Positions 24,815-32,428 of a stretch of 64,000 bases of DNA are shown one piece after another. Source of the stretch: Rhodospirillales bacterium. GTDB lineage: Bacteria; Pseudomonadota; Alphaproteobacteria; Micavibrionales; Micavibrionaceae. A model generated the notes under the pieces. That model did no database searches and had not been told where the DNA came from. It saw only the letters and a list, made by a program, of their open reading frames with translations. The translations under genes and the position numbers were made by a program. Positions within the stretch are counted from its first letter, which is position 1, and each line of letters starts with the position of its first letter. The stretch covers positions 62,001-126,000 of the forward strand of contig JACKIQ010000003.1 in assembly GCA_020638365.1 (NCBI GenBank), written 5' to 3'.

Positions 24815-26101
24815 TCAACTCAATGGTTCGTAAGACTGTTCGGGTGAAGTGTCCGCGTCATTAGCGGTCGGGTTATTGCCGAAGTTAAAGCCCGGAAAAT
24901 CAAAAGTCATCTGCGGTGAGCGTGGTGCCCAAGGCATGATCTGGGCGCTGTCGCCGACGGGGATATCGACAAACACAGTCGCATGATCGTCGAGCCTTGA
25001 ATCAATCCTTCCTTTTTTGTTTTTGAAATCCTCCAGATCGACCGTAGCCTGCTCTGAGAAAACCAGAAAGCTTCGCTCTCCATCCTTGCGGTAGGCTTGT
25101 TCGAATGCCCTGAAGGTCTCCCTGTTACTAAAATGAAGGCGTGCGCTAACGTAAAAGTGACGGCCTTCATTGTCATGAATCTGTTCCGCCTGACTCTGGA
25201 CAGTCATAGAGCCTGTTTCGTCCTTGGTCCAGAATTTGCGGTTGCCGATGGGTTTAAAGTGGAACAAAGCTACCTGATTATGATTAGGGGCGTCCTCACG
25301 CGTAACCCGGCTTTCCTTTTCGTAGAGATCGCGGTACAAGTTTACGGCTTTTCCATGGTAGGCCTGATCCAGAGTTATGCCGTCCTGCCCGATTCGCAGA
25401 ATTACATGTTTACGCTGTCCTTTATCGAATTCCGTGCTGTCCAGGATTTTGGCCAAGGATTCGACGTGTAACACTCCGGTAGACCGTTTCGAGGGCGGGT
25501 TGGTCTGCGAGCGGTGAATCCGGCGGGAAGTCATGATATTCGGGTCTGCTCCCGCCGCGGTATCGAAGTCTTCCGCGCTTGTCATATATATGCGCGGGCG
25601 CTTTCTGATCAGTTCCTGACCTCCGGGTATATTGATGTTCAGGATATAAGCGCCGGCGGCGCTGTTCAGGGTCAGACCGCCGTTTTCCCTGATTGTTGCA
25701 GATAGGTCCCGGAGACGGGAGGCCAAATCGCATGTATGTCTTTGACCCGGGTAGAGCGAATAGCGCGGGGGAATATAGTAGCGACGATTTTCAGTAACGG
25801 GAGTCCCTGTGGCAGGGTCTGTCATGACGTCCTGTGTTTCAGGGTCAATCACATCAAAGAGAATGTTTTGAAAATAACCCCCTGAAGGTTTTTTGAGGCG
25901 AACCTTATCGCCGTTGTCGAGGCAGCAAGGGCAGTAAAACTGGCACTGGCCATGCTTTTCCTCATTGAAGTCCGAAGCGGAAACAGTTTCCCAGGATTCC
26001 GGTTCGTTCGGGTCATCATCGGCCGGGTTGAAGGCTCTGGCCTCCGATACCGAGACATTCGCAATATGCGCTTTACCAATGTCGCTTTCTTCTGCGCCCA
26101 T
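24815..26101 (-). CDS. Uncharacterised 428-residue protein with a CPCC motif
   Basis: No family recognised. No signal peptide. Near residues 53-60 it reads CQFYCPCCLDNGDKVRL, four cysteines that could form a small zinc knuckle, followed by YCPCC-type spacing uncommon in known fingers. A region with YYIPPRYSLYPGQRHTCDL adds a fifth cysteine. The C-terminal tail is Pro/Asn/Phe-rich and disordered. Several segments (NLYRDLYEKESRV, FYVSARLHFSNRETFRAFEQ, HATVFVDIPVGDSAQIMPW) suggest a mixed alpha/beta body. Single gene on the minus strand between convergent and co-directional neighbours. Looks like a lineage-specific protein. Confidence 0.55.
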   Translation of the reverse strand: MGAEESDIGKAHIANVSVSEARAFNPADDDPNEPESWETVSASDFNEEKHGQCQFYCPCCLDNGDKVRLKKPSGGYFQNILFDVIDPETQDVMTDPATGTPVTENRRYYIPPRYSLYPGQRHTCDLASRLRDLSATIRENGGLTLNSAAGAYILNINIPGGQELIRKRPRIYMTSAEDFDTAAGADPNIMTSRRIHRSQTNPPSKRSTGVLHVESLAKILDSTEFDKGQRKHVILRIGQDGITLDQAYHGKAVNLYRDLYEKESRVTREDAPNHNQVALFHFKPIGNRKFWTKDETGSMTVQSQAEQIHDNEGRHFYVSARLHFSNRETFRAFEQAYRKDGERSFLVFSEQATVDLEDFKNKKGRIDSRLDDHATVFVDIPVGDSAQIMPWAPRSPQMTFDFPGFNFGNNPTANDADTSPEQSYEPLS

Positions 26102-26215
26102 TTCTTCCCCCTTGCCGGGCTGTTTGTTTTATTTTATCACTGCCCGGTCAAACTTACTCATCTTTATAGCAAATAAGGGCTGTAAAGTCACGGAATGCCT
26201 GTCGTTCTAACCTCT

Positions 26216-26797
26216 TTATTTCATTCGTTTTTTTCTGAGCAGTACGTAAAAAGCCCCTTTTCCACCATGCTTGGGTCGTGCTTCGTGGATTTTCAAAATT
26301 AGAGTATTCAAAGGCGGAGAGCGGGTCCATTGAGGAAAGTTCTGCCGAATAATGCCTCGCAGGTTTTCATAATCATCAGCGCTCTCTCTCTGATCTCCTT
26401 TTCCGGTTATGACAAGAACGCATTTTTTTCCTTGTTCATAGGCTTTCAGGATGAAATCGACCAGAGATTCATGGGCGTCGAGTCGGTTTTTTCCATGCAA
26501 ATCCAGCCGGCCCTCTATTTTGATTTCCCCTCGCTTTAGCCGCTGTTCGGTCCGGCGGTCAGTCTGATAAATGCTTTCGCGGTTTGTGGGGGGTGCAGGG
26601 GGGCTCTCGGGGAGCGATTTTTTTTCGGCTTTCCGCGTTACATGGGGTCCGTTCTTCTCAGCTTTTTCCGAGGGCAAATCTAAATATTTGTTTTTTGCCT
26701 TTAACGGTTTGATATTTTTTGTTTCATTTTTCCAAAGGCCGTCATCTTCATTTAGATTTTTCTTTGAATTGCTCTCTTTGTCTTGTTCGCCAGTCAT
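26216..26797 (-). CDS. Smr domain protein
   Basis: 193 residues. The first 90 are Lys/Glu/Pro-rich and probably disordered; the C-terminal 100 form an Smr (small MutS-related) domain, with LDLHGKNRLDAHESLVDF at about 98-115, VLVITGKGDQ, and a final KHGGKGAFYVLLRKKR. Smr domains are nucleic-acid nucleases or binders, with LDxHG and GxG motifs at the active face. In alphaproteobacteria such a protein often follows the mltA/tim44 genes; here it stands alone, divergent from the gene at 26848 with 50 bp between the starts. Confidence 0.85.
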   Translation of the reverse strand: MTGEQDKESNSKKNLNEDDGLWKNETKNIKPLKAKNKYLDLPSEKAEKNGPHVTRKAEKKSLPESPPAPPTNRESIYQTDRRTEQRLKRGEIKIEGRLDLHGKNRLDAHESLVDFILKAYEQGKKCVLVITGKGDQRESADDYENLRGIIRQNFPQWTRSPPLNTLILKIHEARPKHGGKGAFYVLLRKKRMK

Positions 26798-26847
26798 GTT
26801 ATTGAATATATCAGGGGCAGCAGGTTTATGGGGCTTTTTAGATTCGT

Positions 26848-27624
26848 ATGAACAGAATAATCATAGTTCTGGCTTTAACTGTTTTTCTGTTGGTTCCCCT
26901 CGCGCCCTCCAAGGCGGCAGGTTCTGACAAGGAAGACGATCCCACGACGCAGAGGGAAAAAGGCGTTTTTGCTTTTTTTTCACTTGGCTCGGAGCCGCCG
27001 GATTTCGAGATGTGGGTTTCTTCTTCCGACGAATATAATGGGCTGCCATACAAGTACAAAGAAGATTATCTGATTTCCCAGTCTATCCGTCTTGGTACAG
27101 GCTACGGTTTATTCGATCCGCAAAAGGATCTTCTGAATATCAGAGCCGTTGTTCTGGTTCATTACACTGGTCCGGCAGAAGGGAAGCCCGGGCGGGTCTA
27201 TTTTCAGTTTCCCAATCAGAAGAAAGATTATATCCCGACATTCTCTTACCCCTATATTAAAGACGAGTGGGTTTCCCTGATTATTAACAAACTTGCCCTC
27301 TTTTCGGATATTCCTCTGAGCGTAGAGCATTATGATACGGTCAAGGAGCATTTGTTGTATGAGGATCAAATGTATGAAGGGGTTTTGACTATTCAGGTCA
27401 GGCCTACGGAGGCCGATCATTCCAAGCCCATTAAGATCGGCTCTTTAAGGCAATGGATCATGATCGGCGAGATCGCATATATGAAGTGCGAGGTTGACAG
27501 CGACAAGAACGGACAGCGGCAGCAACTCTGGGATTATGTCGCGCCTTGGTATGAAGATGAGTACCGTTTACTGGTCATGCCTGAGGATCTGAAGTACCCT
27601 CATCCTTATGACCTGAAGAAATAG
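26848..27624 (+). CDS. Uncharacterised exported protein
   Basis: 258 residues. A signal peptide is clear: MNRIIIVLALTVFLLVPLAP with cleavage at SKA/AG near residue 24. The mature part begins with an acidic linker (GSDKEDDPTTQREK) and contains many aromatic residues (YNGLPYKYKEDYLISQ, YFQFPNQKKDYIPTFSYPY). No lipobox and no conserved motif that I know. Shares its 50-bp upstream region with the divergent Smr gene. Predicted to be periplasmic. Confidence 0.65.
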   Translation: MNRIIIVLALTVFLLVPLAPSKAAGSDKEDDPTTQREKGVFAFFSLGSEPPDFEMWVSSSDEYNGLPYKYKEDYLISQSIRLGTGYGLFDPQKDLLNIRAVVLVHYTGPAEGKPGRVYFQFPNQKKDYIPTFSYPYIKDEWVSLIINKLALFSDIPLSVEHYDTVKEHLLYEDQMYEGVLTIQVRPTEADHSKPIKIGSLRQWIMIGEIAYMKCEVDSDKNGQRQQLWDYVAPWYEDEYRLLVMPEDLKYPHPYDLKK

Positions 27625-27706
27625 GTTTTTCATAAGACACATTATTTGCCTGTTTCCTGCATTTTCTGCTAATGTTCGTATTATAATTATATTAGGTTGA
27701 GGTAAT

Positions 27707-28279
27707 ATGGACAACAAGGTCGGTCCGATACTGGGGGCATACAAGCCGCGAGAGACGGAAGGCGCTGATACGCGTTACGGTCTGGTCAAGCAAGAGGGGT
27801 TTGGACGAAGGCGGGGACGACACGATCAAGATTCAGATACTGAAGGTTTGAGTGAAGATGTCGCTTCAGTCTCTGTCGAGGCCCTGCTGTTGTTTCTGGA
27901 AAATTACATGATGCGCCGTTTCGGGGGGCAGCCGGAAGGCTACGAACTTGATAAAACCCCAGAGTATTCTGGTCAAAGAGGCGCAGCTAATATAGAGGCC
28001 CTGCGTTTTAAGGCCGTGCAGGCTGTGGAAGCCTATAAACATGCAGCCCACGTTTCGCGGAAAGTCGTCGCGCGAAAGGCCGCTCATGGTTCGGTTCCCG
28101 ATGAGGGTCTGGGTAGGGATAACAGCGAGAACGAGCGGGATATTGTTATCGGGCTTATTCGTGATCTTAGGGTTTTGGCTGATTATGAGGTTGGTTCCCT
28201 TCGAATAGAGCGGGGCGACGGGTTTATTGAAAGCCTTGCGGTGGCTGTAATGAAGGCCAAGCAGAGCTTTTCTTTTTAG
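27707..28279 (+). CDS. Uncharacterised 190-residue soluble protein
   Basis: No family recognised. The ATG at 27707 has a good ribosome site (ggttgaggtaat). The N-terminal 50 residues are charged and probably disordered (RRRGRHDQDSDTEGLSED); the rest is helical (VSVEALLLFLENYMMRRFGG, NIEALRFKAVQAVEAYKHAA, ERDIVIGLIRDLRVLADYEV). No membrane segment, no cysteine. It ends 7 bp before the convergent winged-helix gene. Possibly lineage-specific. Confidence 0.55.
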   Translation: MDNKVGPILGAYKPRETEGADTRYGLVKQEGFGRRRGRHDQDSDTEGLSEDVASVSVEALLLFLENYMMRRFGGQPEGYELDKTPEYSGQRGAANIEALRFKAVQAVEAYKHAAHVSRKVVARKAAHGSVPDEGLGRDNSENERDIVIGLIRDLRVLADYEVGSLRIERGDGFIESLAVAVMKAKQSFSF

Positions 28280-28286
28280 ATCCTTC

Positions 28287-28856
28287 CTAGTTCAGCTTAT
28301 ATCCATTTTTGCTCGTGACCAAAATTTTCGGCTCCGAGGGGTTTTTCTCTATTTTTTGGCGTAAGCGGTAAATATGTGTCTCAAGCGTGTGTGTTTCTAC
28401 CGTTTCTGCATATTCCCACACGGCCGTCAAAAGTTCTTTTCTTGAGACCGTTCGGGTGCTGTTCTCCAGTAAATAGGATAGGATCGCCGTTTCCTTTTCC
28501 GTAAGTCTTGTTTCATTTTCCTTGTTTTTAGTTTTTTTCCGGAGGGTTCCTCGCAGGGTGTTCAGGCTGAAAAGGGGGTGTTCGTGCTCTTTAGCGATTT
28601 CTGTGCCCCGCTTTTTATTGTGCGCGGATAAAAGGGTGTCAATCAGTGTTCCTATTCTTACAGGAAGGTCAATTCTTACTTCTCTGTCTTCGGATTGCGC
28701 GACGAGGGATTTTACAGGCCTTTCTTCCTGTCTGTATGAAAGGTCCAGTCTAATGTCTGTGTTTTGTAAAAAAACCGACAGGGCGTCGCAAGTTCCCGGG
28801 TCGGCAATAATCGTCCATAGGCGGGCTTTTTCATTCTGCATGAGGGACTTTACCAA
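28287..28856 (-). CDS. Winged-helix DNA-binding protein, OmpR/PhoB type without receiver
   Basis: 189 residues (an ATG five codons in, at 28841, is an equally possible start). The C-terminal 85 residues are a trans_reg_C winged helix: RLTEKETAILSYLLENSTRT, SRKELLTAVW, VETHTLETHIYRLRQKIEK and the wing LVTSKNGYKLN. The N-terminal 100 residues do not show the Asp/Asp/Lys pattern of a phosphoreceiver (they read SVFLQNTDIRLDLSYRQEE and so on), so the regulator is an orphan that is not obviously phosphorylated. Divergent from the gene at 28940; it may regulate that gene or itself. Confidence 0.8.
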   Translation of the reverse strand: MVKSLMQNEKARLWTIIADPGTCDALSVFLQNTDIRLDLSYRQEERPVKSLVAQSEDREVRIDLPVRIGTLIDTLLSAHNKKRGTEIAKEHEHPLFSLNTLRGTLRKKTKNKENETRLTEKETAILSYLLENSTRTVSRKELLTAVWEYAETVETHTLETHIYRLRQKIEKNPSEPKILVTSKNGYKLN

Positions 28857-28939
28857 ATTTTCCTACTGTATCAAACGGTTTGGTTGTGGTGGCACGTCGT
28901 TTGCATGTTTTTATGTATAATTTTCAAGGAGGGCGATTC

Positions 28940-29491
28940 TTGATAGAAGGGCATGCGGTTGAAGCGGGAGGACTTAAGGATGGGCCCGTGTTTGATATGG
29001 TTCGTAACGAGCGGACGGCTGGCTTCATTCCGTCATGGGATTCGCAAAAATCCAGTTCTCAAGCCCCTTTGAGCTTTGGCGAGGTGTTGGAGGGGGAACG
29101 GTTAGAGCTGGCAGAAACTAACAATGCAGTTCTGCAAAACCCTGAGCCTTTCGGGTTTTTCGACTTGCTGGATATGATTAATCCTTTGCATCATATCCCC
29201 CTTATAGGAACAATTTACAGGGCTATTACGGGTGATGAAATCCGCGGGATAAGCCGTATTGTAGGTGGCGGTATTTTTGGAGGTCCTCTGGGTGCGGCCG
29301 GCGGTCTCGTCACTGAGGTGATTGAGGACGGGACTGGAAAGGAGCCTGCCGAACTTGCGTTGTCCTTTATTTCCGGTCAGGGAAGGGAGAGCCACGGAGC
29401 GAGCGCTAAGGCTTCGGAGATGGCGGCCCGTTACGAACAGGTGAAGCAGGCCGGGCAGCGGATCAGACCGACAATCGAATATAATGCCTGA
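28940..29491 (+). CDS. Conserved alphaproteobacterial protein of unknown function
   Basis: 183 residues from a TTG at 28940, preferred over upstream ATGs because a perfect AAGGAGG lies 7 bases before it. The C-terminal half carries FGFFDLLDMINPLHHIPLIG, TIYRAITGDEIRGISRIVGG and a glycine-rich hydrophobic stretch (GGIFGGPLGAAGGLVTEVI). A similar NPLxHIPxxxxxYRxxTGD block recurs, as far as I recall, in conserved hypothetical proteins of Rhodospirillales. The glycine-rich part could insert into or lie on the membrane. Convergent with the YggS gene, 10 bp apart. Confidence 0.65.
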   Translation: MIEGHAVEAGGLKDGPVFDMVRNERTAGFIPSWDSQKSSSQAPLSFGEVLEGERLELAETNNAVLQNPEPFGFFDLLDMINPLHHIPLIGTIYRAITGDEIRGISRIVGGGIFGGPLGAAGGLVTEVIEDGTGKEPAELALSFISGQGRESHGASAKASEMAARYEQVKQAGQRIRPTIEYNA

Positions 29492-29501
29492 CGGTCCTTT
29501 T

Positions 29502-30164
29502 TCAGGGTCTTTGGCCAAACAGGGCGGTTCCAACGCGGATATATGTCGCGCCGAGAGGAATAGCCTTTTCGTAATCGGCGCTCATTCCCATGCTTAGTTC
29601 CTCAAGACCGTTTTCGGAAGCCAACTTTTTCAGAAAGGCGAAATGAAGGGCCGGCGGGTCGTCTACCGGCGGGATGCACATCAGGCCCCGGATATCCAGA
29701 TGGCATTCTGTTCTACAGAAATTCAAGAACGCAGGTAGCTGGTCAGGGGGGATTCCGGCTTTTTGTTCCTCATGGCCGGTGTTGACCTGAATGAGGCAGG
29801 GGATGGGCCGGTTCTGCTTCTTCATTTCCTTTGAAAGGGCTCGGGCCAGTTTTTCGCGGTCAAGCGTTTCGATCATATCGAAAAGGGCTACAGCCTCTTT
29901 TACCTTGTTTGTCTGCAGGGGGCCGATCAGGTGGAGGAGCAGGCCGGGAGTTCGGCTTTTAAGGTCGCGCCAGTGACTGAGGGCTTCCTGAACCCGGTTT
30001 TCCCCGAACAGGCGGTGGCCGCATTCAAGGGCTTCTGTTATTTTTTCCAGGGGCTGGTTCTTGCTGACAGCGACAAGTTTTATAGTTTCCGGGGCGCGGG
30101 CGCACTCCCGTGCAGCGGTTTTAACAGTCTTTTTGATGTATTCGAGATTTTCGCGGACTGACAT
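29502..30164 (-). CDS. yggS: YggS/PROSC family pyridoxal-phosphate homeostasis protein
   Basis: 220 residues from the ATG at 30164 (MSVRENLEYIKKTVKTAARE); the frame extends eight codons further without family support. PLP-binding TIM-barrel protein involved in vitamin B6 and amino-acid balance. Lys35 in LVAVSKNQP is the PLP lysine; HRLFGENRVQEALSHW, LHLIGPLQTNKVKEAVALFD, CLIQVNTGHEEQKAGI, DIRGLMCIPP and LSMGMSADYEKAIPLGATYIR, then VGTALFG, are family blocks. Follows the porin terminator, so it has its own promoter. Confidence 0.95.
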   Translation of the reverse strand: MSVRENLEYIKKTVKTAARECARAPETIKLVAVSKNQPLEKITEALECGHRLFGENRVQEALSHWRDLKSRTPGLLLHLIGPLQTNKVKEAVALFDMIETLDREKLARALSKEMKKQNRPIPCLIQVNTGHEEQKAGIPPDQLPAFLNFCRTECHLDIRGLMCIPPVDDPPALHFAFLKKLASENGLEELSMGMSADYEKAIPLGATYIRVGTALFGQRP

Positions 30165-30187
30165 CAGGGCAGAATAAAACAGAAGCA

Positions 30188-30220
30188 CAAAAAGAGAAAG
30201 GGCGCTTTTGGCGCCCTTTC
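30188..30220 (-). terminator. Rho-independent terminator of the porin gene
   Basis: On the minus strand, GAAAGGGCGC pairs with GCGCCCTTTC over 10 perfect base pairs (30196-30220), with a 5-base loop, followed by a T-rich TCTTTTTGTG tail. It lies 26 bp after the porin stop. Confidence 0.88.
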
Positions 30221-30245
30221 GAAATCGTTACTGCAACAATTCGAA

Positions 30246-31478
30246 TTAGAATTCGATGTGCGTTCCGAGAACGATACCGGTTGCATCCAAGCTGCTCTTG
30301 GAGGTGCCCAGTGCGGTATCGGTGTTGTCATGGTCGACGTAGAAGATGGAACCACGGAAGCTCATTCCGGGACCATATTCGTAGGTCACGCCGCCGCTGT
30401 AACGGTCTGTGTCCAGATCTTTAACACCGAGGGTATTGTCGTTCTTGTACCAAGACGCACCGACCTTGAACGGGCCGGTCGTATAGTCAGCACCAACAAC
30501 GAGGACTTTCTCCTTGTCGCTGACATCTGTGGTTGCCGCAGTTGCAGTACCCTCAACGATGTCGCCACGGTCTGTTTGGGAGTAGTTCACACCAATTCCG
30601 AAAGGACCAACGCCAACATCAAGACCAAGGTTCCAAGCGGTCATGTCATCGGTGTACGCGAAGTCGCCTGCGCTAAGAGCTGCCAGTTCGGCTGCCGTGC
30701 GCTTGTCTTCGAGTTCCACAAGAGACCAACCGCCACCAAAGATCAGCTCAACATTGTTGAACTCGCCTTCGTAACGAGCAGCAATAGAGTAGCCGCGTCC
30801 GAAGACTTCGTCGGAGTCGCTTAGGCTGTCACTAGGAGCCGTATCAGTATGATCAATGCCAATACCTCCAAAGGAACTAGCCGGACCGAAGTCAGGAGCG
30901 AAGGTCACGCCACCCTGGAAGCCGTTGATCACGGGCGACAGGTAGGTCAGGTTGTCGGATTTACCGATAATGTCTTGGTCGTAATCAAGACCAATGCCGA
31001 CATCGCCAACACCCGAGGGATCAATGAAGGTTCCGGAGAAACCGCCGGTCATCGCTTCATAGTTTACGGGCTGAACGAACTGGCGCAGACCGTCGATGTT
31101 GCTGTCAGCAGACGGGGCAGCTACCTGCAGGAGGTAAGCGGCTTCGTCTTCCGTACCAACATTCAGGCGACCCCAGTCACCGCTGAAGTAGACGTAGGAC
31201 TCGTCGATGCCGAGACCATCATCACCGTCAGCAGCGGTTTCGAAATGAGCACCGACCGTCAGGCCGTTGTCCAAGGTCGTTTCGCCGCCGAAGTGAATTT
31301 CGGTGTCACGGATCATATCGAAGTCATTTGTCGAGAAGTCCGTTGCTTCATCCTGATCTACCCAAGCCATGTAGCCTTTGAAATAGCCACCGACTTCGAG
31401 TTCGATCTCAGCATGTGCAGGGGTAGCGGCCAAAGCCAAACCACCGAGTGCAACGCTGGTCATAAGAAGTTTTTTCAT
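30246..31478 (-). CDS. Outer-membrane general porin
   Basis: 410 residues. Signal peptide cleaved at AHA/EI after residue 23 (MKKLLMTSVALGGLALAATP). The mature protein starts with IELEVGGYFKGYMAWVDQDE, and repeated beta-strand patterns with Gly/Asp/Thr and a C-terminal aromatic residue (GIVLGTHIEF) fit a 16-stranded Gram-negative porin of the porin_4 type. Acidic composition throughout, no cysteine. Strong ribosome site (GGAGGAAAATT) before the ATG and a strong terminator after it, as expected for an abundant protein. The substrate range cannot be told from sequence. Confidence 0.93.
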   Translation of the reverse strand: MKKLLMTSVALGGLALAATPAHAEIELEVGGYFKGYMAWVDQDEATDFSTNDFDMIRDTEIHFGGETTLDNGLTVGAHFETAADGDDGLGIDESYVYFSGDWGRLNVGTEDEAAYLLQVAAPSADSNIDGLRQFVQPVNYEAMTGGFSGTFIDPSGVGDVGIGLDYDQDIIGKSDNLTYLSPVINGFQGGVTFAPDFGPASSFGGIGIDHTDTAPSDSLSDSDEVFGRGYSIAARYEGEFNNVELIFGGGWSLVELEDKRTAAELAALSAGDFAYTDDMTAWNLGLDVGVGPFGIGVNYSQTDRGDIVEGTATAATTDVSDKEKVLVVGADYTTGPFKVGASWYKNDNTLGVKDLDTDRYSGGVTYEYGPGMSFRGSIFYVDHDNTDTALGTSKSSLDATGIVLGTHIEF

Positions 31479-31804
31479 AATTTTCCTCCAGTTAAAACTT
31501 TGTAAAAAAGCATAAACTACATATGGTTTGCATTCATAACCCAGTCAGAGAGTAAACTAATTAGGATTAAAATGCTCACCAGAGTAGTGAACACCGTCAT
31601 TAGGCCAGCAATAGTCAGGGGGGTCAACGCGGTTTCAGGGAAGCTGGCTGTAAAAATTTTCCGGTCGTTGTATTTTTGCAACAATTCTGGAAAGGCTTCA
31701 GAAATGCAGAGCTTCCAATGTTAGTACCTTAGCGTTTCTTGTTAAGCAAATCCATACTTGAGACTGAAATAAGCGCGTGCTAAAGGAGTAGAGTTTTTTC
31801 GGGG
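31479..31804. other. Intergenic region between porin and DUF3576 genes
   Basis: 326 bp between two divergent genes; it must hold both promoters. The minus-strand side next to the porin start is AT-rich, with TATGCT about 40 bp before the ATG as a possible -10. No repeat, RNA gene or clear operator is seen. It also contains a stretch with TTGTTAAGC and TACTTGAGAC before the DUF3576 start, of no assigned role. Confidence 0.5.
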
Positions 31805-32365
31805 ATGTACAAAATGAAGATTCATAGCAAGGGCTTTTTTCATATTACTGTTTTCTGTGCTATTCCTATTCTTGCACTGGCAGGATGTGGCGGCGTGGAG
31901 AAGGAAGCGAAATATCCTACAGGGTATGGACGCGATAGCGCCGGGGATAATGACATTTATCAGGAAAAAGAAAGCATTTTCGGTGAGGGCGGTCTTCTCG
32001 GATCCAAGAAAAAGAAAGACGATGCCGCGGCCGGGGCTATTGGCGTTAACGGGTTCCTGTGGCGCGCGGCGCTTGATACGGTTTCCTTTATGCCGCTGGC
32101 CAGCGCCGATCCGTTTGGCGGGGTCATCCTGACCGAGTGGTATGTGGCTCCCGAAACCCCCAATGAGCGTATGAAGCTGAATGTTTTCATCATGGGGCGT
32201 GAGTTGAAATCTGACGGCGTAAGGGTCAAAGCTTTCAGGCAGGTTAATACAGGCGGCAGTTGGACTGATGCGAAGGTTACGGAAGAAACCACTCGCAAGC
32301 TTGAGGATGCGATCCTGACCCGTGCACGGCAGTTGCGGGTTGCTCATCTGGGCGGAAGCAACTAA
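31805..32365 (+). CDS. DUF3576 domain lipoprotein
   Basis: 186 residues. Lipoprotein signal with lipobox ALAGC (Cys28), so it is anchored in a membrane. After a polar linker (KYPTGYGRDSAGDNDIYQEK) comes the DUF3576 domain: FLWRAALDTVSFMPLASADP, FGGVILTEWYVAPETPNERM and KLNVFIMGRELKSDGVRV. The start at 31805 or three codons later (31814) is not decided by a clear ribosome site. In alphaproteobacteria this gene is regularly found just before leuS and lptE, as here, which suggests a role in the envelope; unproven. Confidence 0.9.
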   Translation: MYKMKIHSKGFFHITVFCAIPILALAGCGGVEKEAKYPTGYGRDSAGDNDIYQEKESIFGEGGLLGSKKKKDDAAAGAIGVNGFLWRAALDTVSFMPLASADPFGGVILTEWYVAPETPNERMKLNVFIMGRELKSDGVRVKAFRQVNTGGSWTDAKVTEETTRKLEDAILTRARQLRVAHLGGSN

Positions 32366-32397
32366 TAATACATCTAATTTAATCACAGAGATTGGCA

Positions 32398-32418
32398 CCG
32401 GGCCGGATAACGGCCCGG
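32398..32418 (+). other. Hairpin in the leuS leader
   Basis: CCGGGCCG pairs with CGGCCCGG (8 bp, loop gataa), 10 bp before the leuS start. There is no T tract, so it is not a standard terminator; it could affect leuS translation or stabilise the upstream mRNA end. Confidence 0.6.
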
Positions 32419-32428
32419 AAGTTTCGGG

